From: Clavaria fumosa
Taxonomy: Eukaryota > Basidiomycota > Agaricomycetes > Agaricales > Clavariaceae
Assembly: GCA_951802425.1 (NCBI GenBank)
Contig: OX637797.1
Coordinates: 2,976,001 to 3,040,000 of the forward strand
DNA: 64,000 nucleotides
Direction of reading: 5' to 3'
In this document: positions 1 through 9,963 of the stretch, piece by piece
Numbering within the stretch: the first letter of the stretch is position 1
Layout: each line of letters opens with the position of its first letter
Made by a program: the position numbers and the translations under genes
The notes under the pieces: generated by a model
Seen by the model: only the letters and a program-made list of their open reading frames with translations
Database searches by the model: none
What the model was told of the DNA's origin: nothing

Positions 1-863
1 CGAACATCGCTTTTGCGCATTCTCGACCATTTCGTCGCTCCCAAATCGTAGACAAGTCGTGCAATGAATGTATGTGCGTCACGCTTTCAGGAACCTCAGC
101 TCCACTTTGACGAGATCTTTTGAACACTCACCGTCAGCTCTGTGTTGGTTTGCCGACTCTGGGAGGCCACACGAAGTACTCATCAATGGCTTCAGACGGG
201 GTGTGCCCGCGAAACATCGTCAGAGAGAGTCGTGCAAGTCAGTCTGCAATCGAGACCCTGTCTGTGACGCGCCCAAATTCACATTGTAGATGTGCTGCGG
301 CCGAAACTTAAAACTAAAAACCAAGACCTCTGCTCTGCAAGCTGGCCATGTTTCAGTTGTATCAGCAAACAGCGGCTCTTCTCAATCTTTCGCCACTTCC
401 GCGAGTATTCTGCCTCGTTCACTAACACATCCACTGACTTACTGGACCTGGTACTCGTCTACACAGTCATAACATGTCGTACTTTGATGCGAAGCAGACT
501 GCGGCGGACTATCAAGCAGCGAAGCGTGTTTTGCTCGGTGTGCATTCTCCGTTTGCTGGATGGATCAGGAGCGGTGAGGAGTGGGAGTTATTTGATAGTA
601 GTGGGGCCCTGGTCGAAAAGCACACGCTACCACCATAAATCCGTCGACGCTAACCGGGAACTGCAGTATGGTCGCAGCCACGCATTCTAGTTATTCACAA
701 TTCAACTGTGCCTGATCCCGGGGCGATACAGTAAGTACAAACATAGTCGTAAATTTACATACTGCTCATCGTGACACAGCCACTCGCAAACACAAACAAA
801 ACCTGACGCTAGATAAAGTAGTCGCATATTAGTTCGCAGATCATCAAAATCGCTGATGCGGTG
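1..863. other. Stretch with no recognised gene
   Basis: This lies downstream of the GPC1 stop codon. Several reading frames of 60-130 codons are open on the plus strand, but none resembles a family I know and they overlap one another. The only frame starting from a well-placed ATG is the 54-codon one listed separately. The left edge may hold the end of a gene starting outside the window. Confidence 0.5.
474..638 (+). CDS. Possible small protein of 54 residues, unknown
   Basis: An ATG at 474 opens a short frame ending in TAA at 636-638. The product begins MSYFDAKQTAADYQ and contains GVHSPFAGWIRSGEEWELFD, which looks more protein-like than the neighbouring frames. No signal peptide, membrane segment or known domain is visible. 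It could be the last exon of a gene that begins further left, a real small protein, or chance. No function can be assigned. Confidence 0.2.
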   Translation: MSYFDAKQTAADYQAAKRVLLGVHSPFAGWIRSGEEWELFDSSGALVEKHTLPP

Positions 864-2797
864 TTATTGATCCTTCTTTTTGAAAGAAGCAGGAGAGCGG
901 GTGATCGAAGATGTTATTATGTCGTCAGAGTTAGAATCAGAGTTGGAATGTGGAAGAAGGGGTTCGCTGTCGAGGACTGGGGACCTCGACGTTGCCACCG
1001 CAGGCGAGTGCAGCTCATCTTCGCTAGAACCATGACTGCACATGCCACCCCGGTTCGGCGTCGATGTTCCCGAGCGGGCGGACGACTCCGCAAGCTCTTT
1101 CCGGAGCAATTCGAGTTCGCGCTCGAATCTATACCGATGGGAAATTTACGTCGCGTATCAGAATGTCATTGCTGAGAGCTTATAATAGTGTGAAAGGATA
1201 ACGTACTTGCGTCCGAACACTTCAATGTAAAATCCACCGCCGTTCCAGACGCTCACGGCGAAAATGAAAATTATGAAGACACCGCTCCAGAACGCGCTAT
1301 CGTACAAGATGTACACGGCGGGCAATTCAGTCAATATGCCATAGACTGGGAAGAACAAGCATTGTTCGTGAGCACTATCGGGTGAATACATCAAACGTTC
1401 GGTAGTAAACCTCACCGAGTTGACCGCTCATGAAAGCTATTTCACGATGTTGTTCTGGTATCGATGATAATGTGCGGCCGATGATACCACGCTTATCATT
1501 CAAAAGCCAGGAGAAGGAAGTGGTTCGTTGGCCCGATTGAATTTTCGCTCTACGGTCAATTAGAAGAAACTACTGAAAATTCAGCATAACTTGTATGTAG
1601 CTCGAGGGTCGTGCTTACTTTCCAGTACAGCAGTTGCCAGACCACATCTGAATGTTTCATTTATAAGCACCATCACAGTAGCATGCATGACATGAAGACC
1701 TACATATCAGACTACTGAAGAGGAAGGCACGGAGGGGGTTGAGATGGGGCACGCTACGTAAGGCTGGAAAGCGTGTTGGGGCGTCAGGGTAGAAATGTCT
1801 GTAAACCATAAGAACGAGTTTTCAGAGACTGGGCGAGGCGGCGTACCGTATCACGGTGAACGCGAACGGAGCATAGATGTGAATGAATAACGAGGTGACT
1901 TTGTCGATGTCGTGGAAGACAAGAGAGTTCCTCCATGTAATGACTGAGCTGGCGAGGGATCCGTGAGAGAGGCAGTAGCATGCGACAAATAGTGTAGGGC
2001 TGGACGGTAAGAGCCAGATGTAGATAAAGTTCAGGAACGTAACGTAATAACAGAGGTCGAAAAGGAAGTAATGCCAAGCGCGTTGCTTATACGTGTAGAT
2101 ACGTAATGGCAGAAAGTACATGGCCATGACTGTGTAGGCGACGTGTATCCATCTGCGGGTACACGCAAAGTTAATTTCAGGTTGCGATGCAACAAGAAAT
2201 ATACGAACTCGGGGGCCGTCCCAAATATCAGAGCCGATACGAGGACAGACATGACTCCCAGGAAAAAGGTGATCTTATCACGTGTGCGAACAACCTTCGC
2301 AGAATGCCATGAAGCACTCAAACGAGTCATCCGTGATTGCACCTGATAAGCGCCGGCATGGGTGAAACTGTTTTTATATAGATGACTCTCGCACTCGTAC
2401 CTTGAGCCTGAAATTCTTGATCTCCTTCTCAAGATTTTCACTGATCGCGTCCCCAGAGAAATCACGTATTTTGAATGCTTCCTCGGCTTTCATTTTGAGC
2501 CTGTCGCTGTGCTTCTGCAACTGACGTTGAATCAGGTCGATTCTGGAGTCAAAATACGTCTCCATTGTATCTGTCAATCGGATTTGAACACTTCCTGGCT
2601 GAGCTGCGACAAGTGCGAAGAAGTCTACTGGACAAACCTAGGAGAGTGAATGCACTGGTCCAGCCTGAGGTTTCGTCGCGTGCAAAGCGTTCAAAAGGGA
2701 CTGAAAAGTAGCCTTTTGGAAAAGGTGTGGATGGTTCGCTGTCCTTGCGTGGAGAATGTGGCCGTGGCATGGCTGGACGAGGCAAGGTGGCGTCCAC
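864..2797 (-). CDS. GPC1: Glycerophosphocholine acyltransferase (GPC1 family)
   Basis: GPC1 is a multi-pass ER membrane enzyme that transfers an acyl group from acyl-CoA to glycerophosphocholine, part of phosphatidylcholine remodelling. Nine exons can be joined in frame: 2797-2638, 2570-2401, 2342-2209, 2152-1847, 1798-1704, 1647-1619, 1569-1416, 1345-1207 and 1128-864. The core reads as the family (DUF2838), with AWHYFLFDLCYYV, ITWRNSLVFHD and DKVTSLFIHI in exon 4, then the loop with DRRAKIQSGQRTTSF and the last membrane segments before GGGFYIEVFGRK. A coiled stretch near the N-terminus and a Ser-rich hydrophilic tail flank the core. The gene looks intact. It shares a short intergenic region with the divergent mtSSB gene, and a broken inverted copy of its 3' half lies at 5893-6510. 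Confidence 0.88.
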
Positions 2798-2904
2798 GTT
2801 AGTTTTTCAAATGTCTTTTTGTTTGGTCCATTCACATGACCGTGACGTGACGTTGCTCAAAGCCAAACTGGCGCGAATCGGGAAAACTTTGCGACAACAC
2901 CAAT
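2798..2904. promoter_or_regulatory. Shared promoter region of GPC1 and mtSSB
   Basis: Only 107 bases separate the two start codons, so both promoters and 5' leaders must lie here or overlap the first exons. No clear TATA or CCAAT box is visible. The assignment rests on gene arrangement alone. Confidence 0.4.
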
Positions 2905-3620
2905 ATGTTGATTTTTGCTGCAGCCTCTCGCACTTCTCTTAGGGTATGTGCCTTATATATGATAGTTGTTAGTTAATTGACAGACATTTTTAGGCATTTT
3001 CAACCACCTCGGCGCGTTCGTACGATCTCTCGAAGCTTGTCCTTATTGGGAGACTCGGTCGTGCTCCAGAGCCTAAAATATCAAAAACCAACAAGGAATA
3101 TGTATCGTGCGTATTGTTATTGCTTAATGCTCTTTTCCTGCATTTTTTCTTTACCATGTGTCCTTCAGATACACGGTTGCAACTACAAACTATCCCCCAC
3201 CGCCTGTGAATGCCGATGGAAGTACGTTTGTAGTTTCTGTTTCTTTGGGATTAATTTCACACTTCCTCTAGCGCGGCCACCGTCGAAGACCTCCTGGCAT
3301 CATGTCCTATCATTCAACGAGAGCGCAAACGGATTTCTAAAATCGCTCGAGAAGGGCACCCGAGTCTATGTCGAAGCCAACTTCGAGCTTCAGGAGCCCG
3401 ACCATAACGCGGATTCCTCGTCGCCCGAGGGGCACAAACAGATTTATCTTCGGCACGGTGAGTCTCTGTACCGAATGATCACTCGTCACGTTTAACCTTC
3501 ATCTCGCTTTCAATGCTAACTACGTGTTTATATCTAGAAACTATTCGAGTCCTTAGCCGTCCCCATAGAGAGTCTGCATCAACTGAGTCTGCATCAACTG
3601 AGTCTGAGGAGAAGTTTTGA
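2905..3620 (+). CDS. RIM1: Mitochondrial single-stranded DNA-binding protein
   Basis: This protein coats single-stranded mitochondrial DNA during replication through an OB fold. Five exons join cleanly: 2905-2943, 2994-3106, 3169-3221, 3272-3457 and 3538-3620. The first encodes MLIFAAASRTSLR, which with the following AFSTTSARSYD fits a mitochondrial presequence. The OB fold follows, with LVLIGRLGRAPE, KTNKEYVSYTVATTNYP, KTSWHHVLSFNE, KGTRVYVEANFEL and the closing strand LRHETIRVLSR. Length and order match fungal mtSSB. The last exon ends in two copies plus a remnant of a 15-base tandem repeat encoding ESAST, just before the stop. All splice sites are GT-AG and no break is seen. Confidence 0.93.
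3571..3614 (+). repeat. 15-bp in-frame tandem repeat at the mtSSB C-terminus
   Basis: AGTCTGCATCAACTG occurs twice exactly (3571-3585, 3586-3600), followed by a partial third copy. It encodes ESAST-ESAST-ESEE at the very end of the protein. Confidence 0.85.
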
Positions 3621-3715
3621 TGTCAACTGGTTTAGCTGATTGTCCTATTAACTGATCAAAAGGCGATGACGCTCGTTGATCTTCTGAACCATTCTTTGCC
3701 TGGTTATATAACATT
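3615..3715. repeat. mtSSB 3' flank, inverted relative of PEX12 3' flank
   Basis: Starting at the mtSSB stop codon, this sequence aligns with the reverse complement of 45587-45697 downstream of PEX12. Shared blocks include GATTGTCCT, TTAACT, AAAGGCG and TTCTGAACCATTC in the same order, with small indels between. The match stops near 3715, and I saw no mtSSB coding sequence at the other site. Confidence 0.7.
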
Positions 3716-4017
3716 CCTTATACTTATAATTGGTCAATGTCAAGATCAGATTCTTGGGAGACAGCTCTACGCACCACCACCGTTGATTCGGAGTCCCATC
3801 TGCTTTGGAGTTTTACCTATCGACATGCACGGAAGTGTTTACGTATGGACATGCCAGTGGTGACCGCGTCGTTAGCAGAAAAGGAGGGAAAGCGATAGGC
3901 ACCCTCCTCCGAGAGGGCATGCGTTACAACCTCAGCGTCGGTCTTGGGCAGCGCTGAACATATGTGGTCGACGCTTTTACGGGGGTGCCGTGCTCGACGT
4001 GCAGGGTTGGTGGTCAC
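3716..4017. other. Spacer with no recognised gene
   Basis: This joins the mtSSB 3' flank to the PEX12 pseudogene. Short open frames are present on both strands without family resemblance. Its origin was not identified. Confidence 0.4.
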
Positions 4018-5322
4018 GGTTCTCCACCTGACGCGGCGACCATTGACGCTGGACCATGGTACCTCCCTAGAAGGTACGCATGAAGCACAATGACTTCGGA
4101 GGGGACGCCTCTAAGCCTTCGCTGTCCGAGCTCGTTGCCCAAGATCAGCTCAAAGACCTTCTGCAACCCGCACTCAAATATGTCCTTGCGGCGACTCTTA
4201 ACACATTTAGTCGAATGCCATCCTCATGTATTTCATTCGGACCCACAGTAAATTCCTCATCTTAAAGTTACGACTTAGACGCGTCGTTCGCCGAGCATTT
4301 CTACGGTTTAATTTTTCCGGCCCTGGATAGAGTTGGAGAGTGCGAGGCTTGCTGTTGGGGGCATTCCTGAAAGAGCGAAATTGCGCAAGCGCGAGATCAA
4401 TCAGTCATTGCTCTGACTATCGAGGATAGGTTGGCTTACCTTACCTGCGAGCAAAAGCGCATGATTATTACGAACAATTTGGCGGTGGTGTTGTTCCCGA
4501 TCTTCTGGAGGATGGTGGTAGCCGTCAGGTGCATGCTGTCAGCGACCAGGTACGAGTTTCGGCCCAAAAGCTCTTGTTATCCAAAGGCTCACGACCCCAT
4601 ACAAGGGCTGGCGAGGTCATCTGAGGTGGTGGTTCAAATGATACTACCCTTGGTTAAACGCGTCGTTGGAGCTATGGTTGTTGACGTGTAACGTCATGTA
4701 TCTCTTTGACCGCACGCCTAATTACCGGCCATGGTTGGCGTCGACCTGCGTCGCCTCGGTGTACATCAGCAAAACAGCTCAGCTAAGTTGTCAGTATAGA
4801 GAGGTATGGATCAGTATGTAACACCCCAAGACAACCTGGGGCGTTACACACCAGTCCATACCTGTCCATACTTACATTTAGCCAAGCTGTTTGTTGATGA
4901 CTGGAGGATTTTGTGAGCCGCGCTAGTTTCACCCCGTCACGAAGTCGCTTACACTCTTTAGTGCCGCGCGAGTGTCACATCGCGAAGCAAAGGTACATCT
5001 TTTCCGCCCCGTGAGGTCCTCGCGGTGCTCCAACGTCTGCTGCTCAAATCGCCTCGGATACTGTTTGACTCACTTAAACTGCTCCTGCCCACCGATATTC
5101 TTCGTCAAGTTCCTCGAATTGTGGTACTCACAACCAGCCTCTCCGGCCCGGGCGCTCGCCACGTCACCTCTGGGACCGACTGTGCCGCCGCCTCGCATGC
5201 TCTTACCCAACCCAGAAGGAATCCATTTCACCCAATCAGCATGTAGCAAATACACCAGGTGTTAGTATGATGGACATCAAGCATGAGCAATTTGATCCGC
5301 ATAATTCTGAGGTAGCACCGCT
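4018..5322 (+). pseudogene. PEX12 pseudogene lacking the RING finger
   Basis: This is a degraded copy of PEX12 at 44161-45534, and similarity starts about 65 bases upstream of the parent ATG. It retains DFGGDASKPSLSELVAQDQL near the start but has a large internal deletion that removes most of the exon beginning RYLLRIVNRH. It also carries further small deletions, a 136-bp insert at 4764-4899, and a deletion near 5226 of about 140 bases that removes the entire C-terminal RING. The sequence resumes with the last codons and the parent's 3' flank. Several stops and frameshifts exclude the parent protein. Similarity ends abruptly at about 5322, where BEM1-like sequence begins. Confidence 0.9.
4764..4899. 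mobile_element. MITE-like insertion, 136 bp with terminal inverted repeats
   Basis: This stretch is absent from the intact PEX12 copy, so its borders can be read by comparison. The left end CATCAGCAAAACAGCTCAGC and the right end, read inward on the other strand as CATCAACAAACAGCTTGGC, form imperfect terminal inverted repeats of about 22 bases. The interior holds a second palindrome with arms GTAACACCCCAAG and CTGGGGCGTTAC, plus repeats of a GTATGG/CCATAC motif. It has no coding capacity. A clean target duplication is not evident; the flanks TGTA and TGGA may be a diverged one. A non-autonomous DNA transposon is the simplest reading, and the superfamily is unknown. Confidence 0.65.
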
Positions 5323-5890
5323 GCCTCAGGAACTCTCTTTCTAACTTTCCAAAAGCGCGACTTCCATGTTATCCGAGTTGTAAATCAAGACGGTTCACGG
5401 TACGAGGCCTACAACTCAATGACTGGTGCCCAGGGTTTAGTCCTCAGTGCTCTTTTAAAAGGTTCAGCGAGAATGCCGCTCCATAAGTATTGTGTCTCTC
5501 GACGTCACTCATGAAAATATCCTAAACCATGTTAACCAGTATACGGACCTCTGAGGCAGGCCCAAAGACGGCTCCAATCAGCCCGGTGCCTCCCTGGATT
5601 GCCCTCGACCCTCACAAAAACGCAAGCCTTCTGCGCTGTCACCGACTCCTTCGTCGCAGAACATCCGGATGAGCTCGACGCCAAGCGCGGCCATCACCTC
5701 GCCACCGTTGCGCAGTCCAACCGCGAGTGGTTTGTTGCGAAGCCCATCGAGAAATTTGGGCGGTCGAGCCTAATCCCTATCGAGTTCGTTTAAGGTCCCT
5801 GATCCCACTACCAACGAGTCCGTCGCCGAGGACCTCATGGACCGCGGCTACATCCCCCGTGTCGAAGACTTGAATTGCGCAATGCTTAGC
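5323..5890 (+). pseudogene. Fragment of a BEM1/Scd2-like SH3 scaffold gene
   Basis: Two neighbouring pieces match the tandem SH3 domains of the Cdc42 polarity scaffold Bem1/Scd2. The first, at about 5335-5440, reads DFHVIRVVNQDGSRYEAYNS with MTGAQGLV. The second, at about 5610-5880, reads VAEHPDELDAKRG, VAQSNREWFVAKPIEKFGR and, after a frame change at about 5790, PDPTTNESVAEDLMDRGY. The bases after SLIPIEFV carry an extra nucleotide relative to the expected frame, and the linker region is disrupted. The N-terminal part and the PX and PB1 regions of the family are absent. No intact parent is in this window. It is a pseudogene fragment with sharp joins to ψPEX12 on the left and ψGPC1 on the right. 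Confidence 0.78.
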
Positions 5891-5892
5891 TA

Positions 5893-6510
5893 TAAAGTAA
5901 GCACGACCTTCGAGTTGCATACAAGTTATGCTGAATTTCCAGTAGTTTGTTCTAATTGACCGTAGAGCGAAAATTCGATCGGGCCAACGAACCACTTCTT
6001 TCTCCTGGTTTTTGATAAGCGTGGTATCATCGGCCGCGCATTGTCATCGATACCAGAACAATATCGGACATAGCTTTCATGGGTGGTCAACTCGGTGAGG
6101 TTTACTACCGAACGTTTGATGTGTTTACCCAATAGTGCTCACGCACGATGCTTGTTCTTCCCAGTCTATGGCATATTGACTGAATTGCCCGCCGTGTACA
6201 TCTTGTACGACAGCGCGTTCTGGAGCGGTGTCTTCATAATTTTCATTTTCGCCGTGAGCGTCTGGAACGGCGGTGGATTTTACATTGAAGTGTTCGGACG
6301 CAAGTACGTTATCCTTTCACACTATTATAAGCTCTCAGCAATGACATTCTGATACGCGACGTAAATTTCCCATCGGTATAGATTCGAGCGCGAACTCAAA
6401 TTGCTCCGGAAAGAGCTTGCAGAGTCGTCCGCCCGCTCGGGAACATCGACGCCGAACCAGGGTGGCATGTGCAGTCATGGCTCTGGCGAAGATGAGCTGC
6501 ACTCGCATTG
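5893..6510 (+). pseudogene. Inverted, truncated copy of the GPC1 3' half
   Basis: This is a copy of the part of GPC1 running from its sixth intron into the last exon (about 1620 down to 1010), placed on the opposite strand. The stretch from 6165 onward differs from the parent by only about six substitutions over roughly 335 bases, introns included. The earlier part is more diverged. Loss of four bases in the codons for WLLNDKRG shifts the frame. The copy has no 5' half and breaks off inside the codons for SEDELHS. It cannot encode the enzyme. Confidence 0.93.
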
Positions 6511-8765
6511 ACTTCAGTATAGGTTGCGAACTGGATCAGGGACTCGTTAACGGCGCGTCAACCCACTCGAACTCTCGAATGTCACCGAACGAGTTACAGG
6601 GGATATGGCCATGAGCCAGTAACACGACAAAAAAGTACAGCCCACCCTCTGCCATGTCGCATACAACCCTCTTGTCCCCATTCCCACCCATCTGCAGGCT
6701 TGTGCGTTGCGGTGATGAAAGTACTTGGATATGCAAGCTTGACTTGCTGATGGCTGTACATAGCTGATTCATCATCAGTAGCTCCTCAGTCGTCTTGCAT
6801 TCATGTCGTAGACAGCAGACTGCGTCTGCTGATATTTGCCATGGTAAAGGCAGTGGTTTGACGATGTTGATACTGAGTCCAATCATAGCCCAGGAGTTAG
6901 TTTTGAAGTGTTTCGAATCTAAGAGGAAGGCAAATGCATTTAAGAGCCAAAAGACGAAAAGTTCGAAGCTTGAAATGTCAGGTCCTTTGGGGGGGAAACG
7001 CGCACGCCAATTCCACTGAACTTCCCAGTGGGACCGAATATTTCCACCACATGCTTGTCTGCATTGAGGAGAGGGACATTGAGCGTTACTAAAAACAGCC
7101 CATTGCAAGGGAAGGAAAGACCGGAGGAAATGGGAGTTCGTGACAAGGAATGCATTGAGCGCTGCGGGCGGGAAGCTTGGTTAGATATGATGCACGGCAT
7201 ACAACTGGAAAAGGAGTTTGATGAAATTGTAGAAGATATATATATGGGCGCCGAGCGGGCAGGTGAACAGACACTCAAAACTCAAGAACTGCGAGGGCTA
7301 TTGACGTACCCCCGCGTCCCAGAATGCGGTGCTGTGACATAAGAGGACATAGTGCTTCTGCTTCAAGATGGAAATATTTCGTGCATCTGTGAAGGGTAAA
7401 GTGACTTAGACTATCAAACGCGTTTGTGCACATAGCGACAGTGTCCTTATGCTGCGATAGATGTGCAAAAATCGACTGCAGAGATGACGTAAGTATCTCA
7501 ACAAGGAATACAACAAACTTACCAAATGCTTCTGTTCATGACGACAACAGATCCGAGAGTTCTGCGGATTACTCCGAAACAAAGGTAACACTGAAATTAT
7601 CCGTTTCCTACGCATCCGCGAAGTTAGGGAGATTCTAATGTGGAGGGTGACATGATGATGCTTCAGGCGATGAAACAACACATATGCAAAATTACTCACG
7701 GCATCCAATACAGTATCTGTCCAGACTATCATACGATCATGCCAGACAGTCCAAACGTGCAGAGCGATGACAAATCGCGCGCTGAGTGTTAGAGTGCTAA
7801 AGCTGGATGGAAAAGCTACCCAGTGGAGAAAAAAGAAACGAGAAACCGGTGACTGTTACCCTTATGGGTGGGGCGCGGACGTTGGATTCAGTAAGATCAC
7901 GAAGCTATGCCCAACTCGAGCCAGTTCTTGGATGCTGTAATAGTTTGTGGGTCCACATCTGCTTTTGGTCACACCACGTGCCAATTCTACGACAATCTTC
8001 TCTCCACTCACCCGACCGTGACCGACTTCAATTTACACCGGCAGCGCTACGCGTCGTTCCGAGACATTGTGTCGCTATGTATGAGGACTGCCAGAGGGCC
8101 CTGATAGTGTTGCGTGGTAGTAGTGTGGGCCAAATCTGCAATCCCACCGTCAACCTTCCCTTTCTGCCCATCTTCCGCGCGCCACATAGACGGACCTAGG
8201 ACGTTGATGAAACTACCCTTTCGTACGTGGTGTTTTGGGGTTTACCCATGGATCCTCGAGGTCTCCAGTCGGTCCCGGCACAGCCCCTCTGGACCGTGCG
8301 ACAATCATTTTAAGCCAGGCAATTCATCAGTTACTTCTTTTATCAAGCAAGTGCGTGTACGTACTCGCGAGGACGGGATACTAAAATTAGGGATTTGAAT
8401 GCAACTTGACAATGGGCGGAGTTGTGTTTGCGGAGTTTGACATTCGGCTTGATTTATTGCCCATCTCGAAGGGCTGGATACTGCTCGAGTCGTCAAAATT
8501 CCATTCTACAGCAAAAAACCTCACTTGAGACGAGGTCAGTGATTGCTTTCGCTAGAGCTTACTTCAAATTAATTTTTCTCCGAAAAAAGTCTTGCCAGCA
8601 AATATATAAATGACATTTAGCATGACGGCTTTCCATGATCTTTGTTGCAGCATCCCGGAAAGTTCAAGGCAAATGCCTTTTACCAGATCGAGTCGTTCAA
8701 TGACAACCATGTTGTTTTAAAAGGCCAGCTTTGGGGACAACTACGACAGTCTCTTCAATTCCCAG
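6511..8765. other. Long stretch without a convincing gene
   Basis: This lies between the pseudogene mosaic and the HMG-box gene. The longest frame is about 190 codons on the minus strand (7108-6536), with hydrophobic patches such as LYFFVVLLAHGHI but no family I recognise. Plus-strand frames at 7028-7342 and 7907-8104 are of the same quality. A TATA-like ATATATAAAT lies near 8601, upstream of the HMG-box gene. The stretch may hold a decayed gene. I cannot support a coding call. Confidence 0.4.
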
Positions 8766-9963
8766 ATGCCTTCGAAGTACCTTGGAGCATCTCTTCCTTC
8801 GAGGAAGATGCAGTCCGCCCTGACATACAGAGATTCTTCCGACTCGGAGCTCTCTTCTCCTTCTTCACCCGCCTCGCCTTCCAGCCGCTTAGACGCCCCA
8901 TGCTACACCGTTCGTCTACCTTCCTCGACTTCGATCCCTCAGACGAAGCCTGGCACCAAGTCCCACGCGCGCAAGCGGCCTCTTGGGCACATCCCGCGCC
9001 CGCGCAACGCCTTTATCCTCTTCCGGTGTGCGCTCGTTGCACAGAAGAGTGTGCCCGTATTTGTCGAGAGCAACCACCGCAACATCTCCCGCATCGCCGG
9101 GAGCGTGTGGCAGGCCATGTCCGAAGAGGACAAGCGTCCCTGGATCGAGATGGCACATAAAGAGAAGAAGGCGCACGCGAAGAAGTACCCAGAGTACCGC
9201 TACACTCCCGTGCCTTACACGCTTGCTCGACCCAAACCACCCCGCCCAGCACAGGAGGGCGCAGGTAGCGTTGTTGGATCCACTTGCCAGAGCCCACGTC
9301 ACCACGGTTCATCTACCTACGCTTCTTCTACACCATCGGGTCAGCCTGTATCCAACTATGTGGCTCCGAAAGAGCTTCTTCTGGCCCAGCCAAGCTTGAC
9401 TTGGGACGATCCATGTCAAACACTGGCGAGCCCTGAGGATGGCTCTCAAACCAGCCCTCTGGTTGGTACAGCCACCCCTCTTTACCTCTCACCGGAACAG
9501 CCAACCGAGTGGTCTGTATATCAAGCCGGCATTCACTGGCCTCTGCATCATCTTGGTGGCGTGGTTGCCGTGAGTTCGCAGCAGTACCCGTAGCCTCTTC
9601 ATCAGTCTCATCATTATGTTTGATAAGGAACCTCATTGGGAGTTATTTGACGTCAACTCTAGCCCCGCTATCGAAGCGCAGCGTCAGGCAGACCTGTCCG
9701 GATTCATGGAAACGATGCGCGATGTCCCAATGAACTTTGCGGAAGCCAAATATCGGATTCCTAGCTGCAGCCCATCTCCCCACTTCCAGGCCTCGCCCAT
9801 CCCTGATGACTTATTCAAGAACGAGATGGAACGCTCTTCACCGGGGCATTTTGTGGCGCCATTCTTTTCATATCAGGATGCCCTCAGCCTCGCCCAGGCC
9901 ACCATCTGCAATCCTTTGACACAGATTGTAGAAACCGTTTCTCCAGAGGCCGTCTCTAGTTAA
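8766..9963 (+). CDS. HMG-box transcription factor
   Basis: This is a predicted sequence-specific DNA-binding protein of the fungal MATA_HMG/Ste11-like class. The HMG box covers about residues 76-149, with the starting motif IPRPRNAFILFR, the helix-2 region SNHRNISRIAGSVWQAMSEE and the end KYPEYRYTPV. The N-terminus is Ser/Pro-rich, and the region after the box is low-complexity. The first exon runs open to about 9593. A second open stretch at 9616-9963 (EPHWELFDVNSS and on) is probably the 3' exon, although the exact junction between about 9500 and 9620 is uncertain. The start at 8766 follows a CAG, so an upstream exon is possible. Fungal relatives regulate mating or development, but nothing here shows the target. 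No pheromone or receptor gene is visible nearby. Confidence 0.82.

Noticed and set aside
292..690. 132-codon plus-strand frame near the left edge
   Set aside because: It begins at a non-ATG codon, has no family resemblance and overlaps other frames of equal length.
6083..6352. Frame identical over many residues to the GPC1 C-terminal region
   Set aside because: It reads through introns of a truncated, frameshifted GPC1 copy and is not a separate gene.
5893..6510. Repeat-induced mutation signature in the GPC1 copy
   Set aside because: A few CpG-to-CpA changes are present, but about as many differences go the other way, so no bias can be claimed from so few sites.
8916..9312. Minus-strand frames opposite the HMG box
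   Set aside because: They are shadows of the GC-rich HMG-box exon.
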